Positions 34,645 to 42,619 of a stretch of DNA of 64,000 bases are shown here, one piece after another. The DNA is from Bacteroidota bacterium (GTDB taxonomy: Bacteria > Bacteroidota > Rhodothermia > Rhodothermales > UBA10348), in the NCBI GenBank assembly GCA_022567305.1, contig JADFHF010000005.1:1-64000 (forward strand). The letters are read 5' to 3'. Each line of letters opens with the position of its first letter. The stretch's first letter is position 1. Below the pieces are notes generated by a model. That model saw only the letters and a list, made by a program, of their open reading frames with translations, made no database searches and was not told where the DNA came from. The position numbers and the translations under genes were made by a program.

Positions 34645-34921
34645 AAGTGCAACAGTAGGGGCGTTCTGGTTTGCCTTCACATGTGAAACAATATTTTCAT
34701 GAACCGCCTTAAAACGACGGTCACCTGACTCAAGAGGATGCATCGTCGAGCCAGTTAAACCTATGTCTGCTATTATTACGGATTATGGGAAGGATGCGGA
34801 CATACGAAATGTTGAAATGAGGTTTGCTTGGATTATGGAACTACGGTAAAAACGTAGATTTGAGTTACCTAACGGGACGGCTACAAACTATTTTGCCTGC
34901 GAGTCAACACCGAGGATACAC

Positions 34922-35629
34922 GTGAGCGAAAGACATTTCAGAGCGCAACATTATTTCTTGCATACCGTAGTTTTTTTGGTTCTGCTGGTCACGTCTGCTT
35001 GTCGCAGCACAGAAAGCATTACGACAGATTCCGCCATCAAACCCTCAGCCGACACAACCGCTGACTTGGAAGCGCTTTATTGGGCGCGCAAGGATAGCGC
35101 TCGAACATTATTCACGGATGCCGACGTTGAATTTATGACCGGTATGATTGGGCATCATGCGCAGGCTCTGATCATGGCGGGGCTCGCTCCAACGCACGGA
35201 GCGAACACGCAAATCCAGACGTTGTGTGCACGAATAATTAACGCTCAGCAAGACGAAATTGCTACGATGCAGCAGTGGCTTCGCTCACGCGGACAGCCGG
35301 TGCCTGAGGTTCAAATCACTGGAACGACGCTGATTGTACACGGTGCGGGCGAGCATGTCACACGCATGCCTGGAATGCTGACAGAAAAGCAAATACACGA
35401 GCTTGACGACTCCCAAGGCGCAGACTTCGACAGATTATTTTTAACCTATATGATCCAGCATCACCGTGGTGCAACCGTTATGGTCGACGAGCTGTTCAGC
35501 AAGGATGGTGCCGGCCAGGACGAACTGGCCTTCAAACTGGCCTCTGACATCAACGTAGACCAAATTACCGAGATCGCTCGGATGGAAAGAATGCTGAGAA
35601 TATTGTCGGGCAAGAGCCCGGATCATTGA
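34922..35629 (+). CDS. DUF305 domain lipoprotein
   Basis: Exported protein with a lipoprotein signal (VVFLVLLVTSAC) and a DUF305 (CopM-like) four-helix domain. Two conserved metal/helix motifs are FMTGMIGHHAQALIMAGLAP near residue 75 and FLTYMIQHHRGATVMVDELF near 178. The family is linked to periplasmic copper or metal handling in cyanobacteria; the role here is open. GTG start just after GAGGATACAC; 235 residues. It overlaps or abuts the LVIVD gene, so the two form an operon. Confidence 0.85.
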   Translation: MSERHFRAQHYFLHTVVFLVLLVTSACRSTESITTDSAIKPSADTTADLEALYWARKDSARTLFTDADVEFMTGMIGHHAQALIMAGLAPTHGANTQIQTLCARIINAQQDEIATMQQWLRSRGQPVPEVQITGTTLIVHGAGEHVTRMPGMLTEKQIHELDDSQGADFDRLFLTYMIQHHRGATVMVDELFSKDGAGQDELAFKLASDINVDQITEIARMERMLRILSGKSPDH

Positions 35630-35682
35630 CACTTTTGACATCCGGTCTCCCCGAACCCGTTATCCCTAACACTCAATCAATC

Positions 35683-37725
35683 ATGAAAGCCACAGCCCCT
35701 AACTATCGTCCTGCCACCCGTTCAGGCATCAATTATTTCTGGTCATTTCTGTTCGTTGTGGGCTTGCTGGGCGTGTCCGCCTGCGCGCCGAAACCTGTTA
35801 TAACCACAACCTCCACCCCGGCGCAGCCCGAAGCTACGTATACAACGACGGCGCCAAGCCCAGATCCCCGAGTCGGCCTCGGTGCCGGGCTCTTCGATGC
35901 CGAAGAGGCTGCATGGAACATCAGACTCCTTTCATCAACTCCGCCTACGGAAGCATTCGTCGGCGTAACGAACTCGGATCTTGCGTTTACCGGCAAGTAT
36001 GCCATTCAAGGCAACTATAACGGAATTCAGGTTTTTGATATATCGAACCCTTCGAATCCTTCTCTCGTTACCGAATATGTCTGCCCTGCGTCCCAGAGCG
36101 ATGTATCAGTGTATGGAAATCTAATGTTTGTCTCCGGCGAAGGGCTCGGCGGACGGCTGGATTGCGGGACTGAAGGCGTGAAGGAGGCAGTGAGCCATGA
36201 TCGGTTACGCGGAATCCGCATTTTTAACATTGACGACATCAAGAATCCGGTCTATATATCCAATGTTCAGACCTGCCGGGGCTCCCATACGCATTCCGTT
36301 CTGAAAGACCCGAACGACGATGAGAATGTTTACATCTATGTATCCGGCTCCGCTCCGGTTCGCCCTGAGGACGAACTCGCTGGTTGCTCCGACGCCTCAC
36401 CCGATGAAGATCCAAATTCGGCGCTTTTTAGGATCGAAGTGATCAAGGTACCCCTCGATCATCCCGAACAGGCAGCGATCGTGAGTTCGCCGCGGATCTT
36501 CGACGACCTGGTGGCACCTCCCACGCATGGCCAGTCGCCGGCTGATATCGCCGAGATGGAGGCCGCAAGGGCAAGTGGTGCGTTTATTGTTAAGCTTGGT
36601 GGCCAAGAGAGAATACTGCCCGCGCGATTCGTCACTCCAATGCTCAATTCTTTCATGGAGGAGCGAGGCGAAGGCGAGGCTACAGCTGCCGACACACTGG
36701 CATTTCGCGAGGCGCTTCCAGGAATAATTGCTGAGCGCTTTGGTATCAATGTAGACGACGACGAGAATGAGGAAGAGGATGCGGGTCCACCCCCAGGACC
36801 TACCCAGTGTCACGATATTACACTGTATCCTGAGATCGGTCTTGCGGGAGGTGCGTGCGGAGGCTACGGAATGCTGCTGGACATCTCAGATCCGGAACAT
36901 CCTACTCGGATGGACGCCGTCGCTGATTCGAACTTTTCATACTGGCACTCCGCAACGTTTAGTAACGATGGCACCAAGATCCTCTTCACAGACGAATGGG
37001 GCGGTGGCGGCCAGCCCAAATGCCGTGCTACGGATCCAAAAGAGTGGGGCGCGAACGCATTCTTTTCAATTGAATCTGGCAAAATGGAGTTCAAAAGCTA
37101 TTACAAGCTGCCTGCAGCGCAGACTTCGGTGGAAAACTGCGTAGCACACAATGGCTCTCTGATTCCGATCCCGGGGCGCGAAGTGATGGTACAGTCATGG
37201 TACCAGGGTGGTATTTCCGTTTTCGACTGGACTGACTTGGAGAATCCCATCGAGATAGCCTACCACGATCGCGGGCCTGTGAATGCGGACGAGATGGGGA
37301 ACGGTGGGAGTTGGTCGGTTTACTGGTACAATGGCGTTATCGTGAGTTCGGAGATCGCTCGCGGACTCGATGTATTCGAATTGCTGCCCAGCGGCTTCAT
37401 TTCAGAAAACGAAATAGCGGCGGCTAATACAGTCAAACTTGATTACCTCAATACCCAAGGTCAGCAAAAATATGTTTGGCCAACCACATTCGTGCTGGCG
37501 CGCGCTTACGTGGATCAGCTGGAGCGATCGAAGGGCCTCTCTGCCAGTCGAATTGCTTCGACCCGGCAGGAACTCACGAACGCGGAAAACGCGTCTGGAC
37601 GAGCACGGCGAAACGTACTCACCACATTGTCTGCAGAGCTCATTGACGCTGCCGCAGGAGACGAGGCAGCGAAAGTGCACATGTTGGCTGGTGTTGTTCG
37701 CGACCTGGCATCGGGGACGCCTTAA
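35683..37725 (+). CDS. LVIVD-repeat lipoprotein
   Basis: 680-residue exported protein with lipoprotein signal (FLFVVGLLGVSACAPKP) followed by a Thr/Pro-rich linker. The body carries LVIVD-type beta-propeller repeats: YNGIQVFDISNPSNPSLVTE, RGIRIFNIDDIKNPVYISNV, GMLLDISDPEHPTRMDAVAD, GGISVFDWTDLENPIEIAYH. A central acidic insertion (DDDENEEEDAGPPPG) and a helical C-terminus follow. Cysteines and HxH-like residues (SHTHSV, YWHSATF) could bind metal. The ATG at 35683 is preferred over an upstream start that would overlap the DUF305 gene. Function unknown. Confidence 0.85.
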   Translation: MKATAPNYRPATRSGINYFWSFLFVVGLLGVSACAPKPVITTTSTPAQPEATYTTTAPSPDPRVGLGAGLFDAEEAAWNIRLLSSTPPTEAFVGVTNSDLAFTGKYAIQGNYNGIQVFDISNPSNPSLVTEYVCPASQSDVSVYGNLMFVSGEGLGGRLDCGTEGVKEAVSHDRLRGIRIFNIDDIKNPVYISNVQTCRGSHTHSVLKDPNDDENVYIYVSGSAPVRPEDELAGCSDASPDEDPNSALFRIEVIKVPLDHPEQAAIVSSPRIFDDLVAPPTHGQSPADIAEMEAARASGAFIVKLGGQERILPARFVTPMLNSFMEERGEGEATAADTLAFREALPGIIAERFGINVDDDENEEEDAGPPPGPTQCHDITLYPEIGLAGGACGGYGMLLDISDPEHPTRMDAVADSNFSYWHSATFSNDGTKILFTDEWGGGGQPKCRATDPKEWGANAFFSIESGKMEFKSYYKLPAAQTSVENCVAHNGSLIPIPGREVMVQSWYQGGISVFDWTDLENPIEIAYHDRGPVNADEMGNGGSWSVYWYNGVIVSSEIARGLDVFELLPSGFISENEIAAANTVKLDYLNTQGQQKYVWPTTFVLARAYVDQLERSKGLSASRIASTRQELTNAENASGRARRNVLTTLSAELIDAAAGDEAAKVHMLAGVVRDLASGTP

Positions 37726-37948
37726 GGCTGCGATAAAAAATGGGGAATAGCTTGTTAGGAGCCTAACGCGCTTATGGCCACCAAAGTCAAGAGGGTGTAG
37801 ATCCGGGCGGTCCAACCGTTGGCAAATCTCCGAATTCCGATTTATTTTTTGCGCTGCTCCGCGGCTCGTTCCTCTGATCCGCGAACCGTTTGCTGGCGCA
37901 GGAGTCCTCTCTCGCCGATGGTAGTTGCTCTAGATCAAGGACGTCGCT
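37726..37948. other. Gap between LVIVD gene and cassette-like genes
   Basis: Holds GTTAGGA followed directly by GCCTAAC (37754-37767), resembling the core boxes of integron cassette boundaries. No complete attC with paired outer boxes could be built. Otherwise nothing recognisable. Confidence 0.35.
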
Positions 37949-38191
37949 ATGGATTACGATACTGATAAGATAGACCAGACCGTCTTGGCACTGCTCTCGC
38001 TGACGCTTCATGACACCACCGAGTTTGGTGGTCGTGCCTGGAAAGGCCATGACTGGAGCGTGCTCAATCGGCTTCATGAGAAAGGCTGGATCAGTGATCC
38101 CGTGTCGAAGTCAAAATCGGTCGTGTTAACGCCTGAAGCAATCGAGGAGTCAAAGAGGCTCTTCGACCAATTGTTCGTAAATCAGGAATGA
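37949..38191 (+). CDS. DUF6429 family protein
   Basis: 80-residue cytoplasmic protein: MDYDTDKIDQTVLALLSLTL, RAWKGHDWSVLNRLHEKGWI, DPVSKSKSVVLTPEAIEESK. This is the DUF6429 family, winged-helix-like by its pattern and often found in integron cassettes and genomic islands; function unknown. Stop overlaps the next start (ATGA), so the pair is co-translated. Confidence 0.85.
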   Translation: MDYDTDKIDQTVLALLSLTLHDTTEFGGRAWKGHDWSVLNRLHEKGWISDPVSKSKSVVLTPEAIEESKRLFDQLFVNQE

Positions 38192-38547
38192 ACTTAGCCA
38201 AATTCGAGAAACCAAAGCCTGGTCATGACTTCATTGGTACCTGGCACATTTACGAGATGGAACAATGGGACGAAGGCTACTTCAATATGGAGGTTCAAGC
38301 CTACATTGAGGTAAGGCCGGATAATCTCGGCAATTTCCAGTTCGGTCTCGTCAGCGGCTCTCTCGATGGGTATATGGAAGACGGGTCCGGCAAAGGGCGC
38401 TTCGTCTATACGTGGGAAGGACGAGATGAAATGGATCCGATGACTGGCAGTGGCTGGATGAAGTTGAAAGGTAAGAGTGAAGTGGTCGGTTTGATCAAGC
38501 TGCATTTGGGAGATCGGTCCGGGTTCAAAGCGCGGCGCGCCGTCTAA
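38188..38547 (+). CDS. Hypothetical protein, cassette type
   Basis: 119 residues, no named family. FIGTWHIYEMEQWDEGYFNM, GNFQFGLVSGSLDGYMEDGS, FVYTWEGRDEMDPMTGSGWM and LIKLHLGDRSGFKARRA make a beta-rich, lipocalin-like pattern that I recall from proteins in mobile integron cassettes and soil/marine islands. Its stop (GTCTAAC) coincides with a cassette-like core box, followed by a hairpin (CCGTCG/CGACGG at 38550-38568). Confidence 0.7.
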   Translation: MNLAKFEKPKPGHDFIGTWHIYEMEQWDEGYFNMEVQAYIEVRPDNLGNFQFGLVSGSLDGYMEDGSGKGRFVYTWEGRDEMDPMTGSGWMKLKGKSEVVGLIKLHLGDRSGFKARRAV

Positions 38548-38687
38548 CCCGTCGTTGCCAGCGACGGCAGGCGCAACGGTTCTGGCTTTCGTGAGCGTCC
38601 GCGACTCCGTAGCTTGCCGAAGAGTTTGGTGTGGCCTGCTGCGCCTGAACTCGACCGCTGCACGATTCAAGGACGGAGAATAGGGAA

Positions 38688-39344
38688 ATGGGTGACACAT
38701 GGATCTCGGATTTGACTCATTTTCTGGATGATCGAGGTCAACCTACCACTCGGCCCGGCGTCAGGAGAATTGGAAATCACTTAGGATCCATTGTCAGTGG
38801 TTTGACCGCCAATCCATCAGAAAAGGCACGCGAAATACCTGTTTCGTGCCGTAGGCGTCCCAAGCGACAAGCCTGCCCAGGCAGAATCCACGCTTCTTTT
38901 GAGCCGGGAACACTGAACATTCTATGGTTTTGCCCGGTCTGCGACGATCAGGGCCTCATCTGCAATTGGCACAATACCGTCTGGGACAAGGGCGGGCGCG
39001 TGGGCCTGCCCCGCATAGACAAGGTCACGTATACCTACGGGTTCACCGAAGACATCATGGAGGATTCGCGATTCGATACAATTGTCTTGAACGGTAGCGC
39101 TATCACCCATGAGTTGGTTCGCGTCATTCACGACAATCAGGTCATTGGGGCAGCCGGTGTATATGGCGACCCGACTGCGGGCGATCCACTCCAGGTCGAC
39201 CGTTTGATCATCGAACATGGCGGAGAATCGACGAGCATCGTGGTGTATAACAGGGCCATCATGCTCTTCGTTACAAACGAGGAGTTTTTTCGCCAAGTAC
39301 ACCGGGTGTGCTGTGTAATTAACAGACCAGCGAGCCGAGTATAA
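38688..39344 (+). CDS. Two-part hypothetical protein with a possible zinc-binding N-terminal part
   Basis: 218 residues. The first 100 (TWISDLTHFLDDRGQPTTRP, IVSGLTANPSEKARE, CRRRPKRQACPGRI, NILWFCPVCDDQGLICNW) resemble short standalone proteins common in mobile DNA. Cysteines in CRRRPKRQAC and CPVC could bind zinc. From about residue 112 a second module begins (LPRIDKVTYTYGFTEDIMED, DNQVIGAAGVYGDPTAGDPL, LIIEHGGESTSIVVYNRAIM). The two may have been separate genes that fused. Function unknown. Confidence 0.65.
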   Translation: MGDTWISDLTHFLDDRGQPTTRPGVRRIGNHLGSIVSGLTANPSEKAREIPVSCRRRPKRQACPGRIHASFEPGTLNILWFCPVCDDQGLICNWHNTVWDKGGRVGLPRIDKVTYTYGFTEDIMEDSRFDTIVLNGSAITHELVRVIHDNQVIGAAGVYGDPTAGDPLQVDRLIIEHGGESTSIVVYNRAIMLFVTNEEFFRQVHRVCCVINRPASRV

Positions 39345-39351
39345 TCCTCGT

Positions 39352-39534
39352 TTGCAGCAGACAAATCTTGCTCCGGCAAGCGGAGTTCACGGCGTCTACG
39401 ATACACTCGGCCGCAGAGTAAACACCGAGTTTCTATCGAAGTCTGGTCCCGCCGTCATGGATGTCAGCGATCTTGGTCCAGGAGTTTACTTTCTGAGGAC
39501 CGGAACGACAGTTGGGAAGATCGTGATCCGGTGA
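39352..39534 (+). pseudogene. Type IX secretion sorting-domain remnant
   Basis: About 50 codons reading VYDTLGRRVNTEFLSKSGPA and MDVSDLGPGVYFLRTGTTVG ending KIVIR and stop. This is the C-terminal T9SS type A sorting domain of some lost secreted protein. It has no signal peptide or start context and abuts the preceding gene, so it is a leftover of a deletion. Confidence 0.75.
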
Positions 39535-39617
39535 AGCTTGATACTAATTGGATCGGGAGGCGTACACGCCGAAGACTGGTCTCGCGATGTGTGTAATACC
39601 CAAAGTGGATAAATCTG

Positions 39618-42173
39618 ATGGGAAGCAGTACCAAGGTTCAGGAATTTCGGCGATCCGTTCAGAATAAGTTTAACGTCTACAACAGCTTGTTCTTAAGTCT
39701 CCCCTTCCGGCAGATCCGGAAAACAGGGGTACTGATTCCACTATTGCAAAGTGAATGCCGCGAAGGGCTGAACGCCGGGCGTTCACCAGTCGACATACTG
39801 GACTCATTTTTTGCCTCCCGCTCGGAGCTGGAGTCCGAGGATGACGAAATTGATTTTTTGTTCCGCGTCGTGCAGTACGTGGAAAGACAGGTCGTACTGT
39901 TTGACAGCGTTGAAGACGCAGCCTTTCCATTGCTGCAGGACGCCGACGAGCATTTGTCGCTAAAGGATTACATTCAGTTGACAGAGGGTCAGTCTGGGGA
40001 CAGCTCGGATGGAAAAAGCGTGCGTGAACATCTGTCGTCGTTCGGTACGCGCATCGTCTTTACGGCACATCCGACGCAATTCTATCCCCCGTCGGTGATC
40101 AAAATAATTGCCAAACTTCGCCGTTTCATCTCTGGCAACGACATCTCCAGCATTGACCGTACGCTTCAGCAACTCGGACTCACATCATTAATAAAGTCGC
40201 ATAAGCCGACGCCCCTGGAGGAGGCAAGAAATATTATCTATTTCCTTCGGAACGTGTATTTCGATGCCGTGGGGGAGATCTTTGCTGATATAAAGAGAGC
40301 CACGCGAGATGATGATTTCGACAACACCAAAATCATTCAACTTGGATTCTGGCCAGGTGGTGACCGCGATGGCAACCCTTACGTCACCTCTGAAACGACG
40401 ACTGCGGTAGCCGATGAACTTCGAATGACCTTGATGAAATGCTACTACGAGGAGTTAAAAGACCTTGAGAGCAAATTGACGTTCAGGAAGGTCGAAGACC
40501 AAGTCTCGCAACTCAAACAAGCCGTGTATGAGGCGATGTTTGATCCCGAATCATCACTGCCGTTCGAGCAAATTATCAATCCGCTTCGCACGATCAGAAA
40601 AGAGCTTGTCTCAGACTACAATGGCCTCTATCTGGAGGAGGTTGATTCATTTATCGACAAGGTCAACATCTTCAAGTCGCACTTCGCCACGATCGACATC
40701 AGGCAAAACCACAATGTTCACAAGCGCGTCGTATCGCAGATTCTTGTACAAAATGGCGCGATTTCACGCACCTTGGACGAGCTGGACACGGACGAGTTGA
40801 TCGCCGTTCTGCTTAACAGAGACATCGAGATCCGCGCTGAAGATTTTGAAGATGACTTGATCCGAGATACGATCCAGACCATCAGGCAGGTTAGACGAAT
40901 ACAGGACAAGAACGGAGAGAAAGGATGCAACCGGTATGTGATCAGTCACTCAGAAGACATTTTTTCGGTTTTGTTTGTCTTCGCTCTTTTCAGGTGGTGC
41001 TGGGGGCAGGAGGATTTCCGAATCGACATCATTCCACTGTTTGAGTCCATGGACGGAATGGAGCGCGCCGGGTCTATTATGGAGGCGCTGTTCAATTTTC
41101 CGAACTATCGTTCCCACGTCCGCCGTCGAGGCGACAGGCAAACGATGATGCTCGGATTCTCTGATGGCACAAAGGATGGCGGCTATCTTCAGGCCAATTG
41201 GTCCATTTATAATACCAAAGAGGCGCTGTCTTCCGTCTGCGACGCGTCGGGCATCAAGGCCGTTTTTTTTGACGGCCGAGGTGGGCCCCCGGCAAGAGGA
41301 GGTGGTAAAACGCACCGATTTTATGCTTCACAAAGTGGAAACATCTCTAATCATGCGATCGAACTGACTATTCAGGGTCAGGTGATCACGAGTATGTATG
41401 GAACGAAGGAGCATTTCAAACATCATTGCGAGCAACTGATCGCGGCGGGAATCCACAACTATGTATTCGAGAAAGAAAACGTTATTTCGAATAGCTCTCG
41501 AGCGTTGTTTGACGAACTTGCGCGGCTGAGTTACGAGAAATACACCGCTCTCAAAAACCATCCGATGTTCATTCCCTACCTGGAAAACAAAAGTACACTT
41601 CGCTACTACACGCGGGCCAATGTCGGCAGCCGACCGGCGACGCGCGGAACTCAAGAAACTCTGGAGTTAAAAAACCTGCGCGCAATCCCTTTTGTTGGCT
41701 CCTGGAGTCAGCTGAAGCAGAATGTGCCGGGGTATTTTGGCATTGGATCGGCCTTTAAATCCATCGTAGATGACGGAAGACTGGACGACCTGAAGGCCCT
41801 GTTCCGGGAGGTCCCATTTTTTAAGACCTTGGTGCTAAACAGCATGATGTCTCTTTCGAAATGCAATTTCGAACTTACGAATTACATTGCGGATGACGCC
41901 GAATACGGAGCATTCTGGCGTATGCTGCTTGCTGAGTTTGAACTTTCCAAAGAGATGGTCTTGCTCGTTTCCGGGTACACGGAATTGATGGAAGAAGAGC
42001 CTGTATCGAGGAATTCAATTGCGATTCGAGAAGATATCGTGATGCCGCTCTTGGTTATCCAGCAATACGCCCTGCAAAAGATTGAATTGAATACGAATCG
42101 AAAGGCGATGTACGAGAAGATCGTCACGCGCTCGCTCTACGGTAATATTAACGCAAGCAGAAACTCGGTGTAA
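39618..42173 (+). CDS. ppc: Phosphoenolpyruvate carboxylase
   Basis: Carboxylates PEP to oxaloacetate, an anaplerotic reaction supplying aspartate. The catalytic histidine is in FTAHPTQFYPPS near residue 145, followed by LGFWPGGDRDGNPYVT, the second catalytic histidine/loop MLGFSDGTKDGGYLQANWSI and the glycine-rich FFDGRGGPPARGGGKTHRFY. 851 residues with the C-terminal RSLYGNINASRNSV, as in Bacteroidota-type enzymes. It stands alone, with no clear operon partner. Confidence 0.97.
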   Translation: MGSSTKVQEFRRSVQNKFNVYNSLFLSLPFRQIRKTGVLIPLLQSECREGLNAGRSPVDILDSFFASRSELESEDDEIDFLFRVVQYVERQVVLFDSVEDAAFPLLQDADEHLSLKDYIQLTEGQSGDSSDGKSVREHLSSFGTRIVFTAHPTQFYPPSVIKIIAKLRRFISGNDISSIDRTLQQLGLTSLIKSHKPTPLEEARNIIYFLRNVYFDAVGEIFADIKRATRDDDFDNTKIIQLGFWPGGDRDGNPYVTSETTTAVADELRMTLMKCYYEELKDLESKLTFRKVEDQVSQLKQAVYEAMFDPESSLPFEQIINPLRTIRKELVSDYNGLYLEEVDSFIDKVNIFKSHFATIDIRQNHNVHKRVVSQILVQNGAISRTLDELDTDELIAVLLNRDIEIRAEDFEDDLIRDTIQTIRQVRRIQDKNGEKGCNRYVISHSEDIFSVLFVFALFRWCWGQEDFRIDIIPLFESMDGMERAGSIMEALFNFPNYRSHVRRRGDRQTMMLGFSDGTKDGGYLQANWSIYNTKEALSSVCDASGIKAVFFDGRGGPPARGGGKTHRFYASQSGNISNHAIELTIQGQVITSMYGTKEHFKHHCEQLIAAGIHNYVFEKENVISNSSRALFDELARLSYEKYTALKNHPMFIPYLENKSTLRYYTRANVGSRPATRGTQETLELKNLRAIPFVGSWSQLKQNVPGYFGIGSAFKSIVDDGRLDDLKALFREVPFFKTLVLNSMMSLSKCNFELTNYIADDAEYGAFWRMLLAEFELSKEMVLLVSGYTELMEEEPVSRNSIAIREDIVMPLLVIQQYALQKIELNTNRKAMYEKIVTRSLYGNINASRNSV

Positions 42174-42619
42174 GAACGCGTGTGACGTGCGGTTTCGCTT
42201 TCGTAAATCTGAAAACCGTTATCCTGCGTCCTGAATGGAAGAAAAACTGAAAGCCCATATGTGCTCCGACGGCGATTGAATCTTTTACTATGAGACTCGC
42301 AGATACTCCGCGCATGATGCCGATGACCGCTTTCAACCTCGAGATCGTTTTCGGCACGCCAACCTGGCCTCGGAATCCCAGCCTGGGAGGAACAGAAGAT
42401 CAGAGAGTTGCCGCTCAGCAGCGAAACGGGGCAACGTCCAGTGACCAGACGAACGTCTGACTATTCGATGTACTCCCCCCTATACCAGAAGCAATGATTG
42501 AAGAGTACCAAAACACTCATTACCGGCTTCAGCCGATAACGGGCTAAACAGTCTTGCCTTATTCGGCGCTTGCTTCTACCTTTCTTCGGATGGTCGTTAC
42601 GAGGAACCCAAGTTGCTGC
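42174..42619. other. Intergenic region between ppc and glycosidase gene
   Basis: 446 bp with no supported gene. A minus-strand frame (42148-42357, SRLKAVIGIMRGVSASLIVK then MGFQFFFHSG) looks somewhat protein-like and could be a remnant; I could not assign it. No terminator or known motif was seen. Confidence 0.4.
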
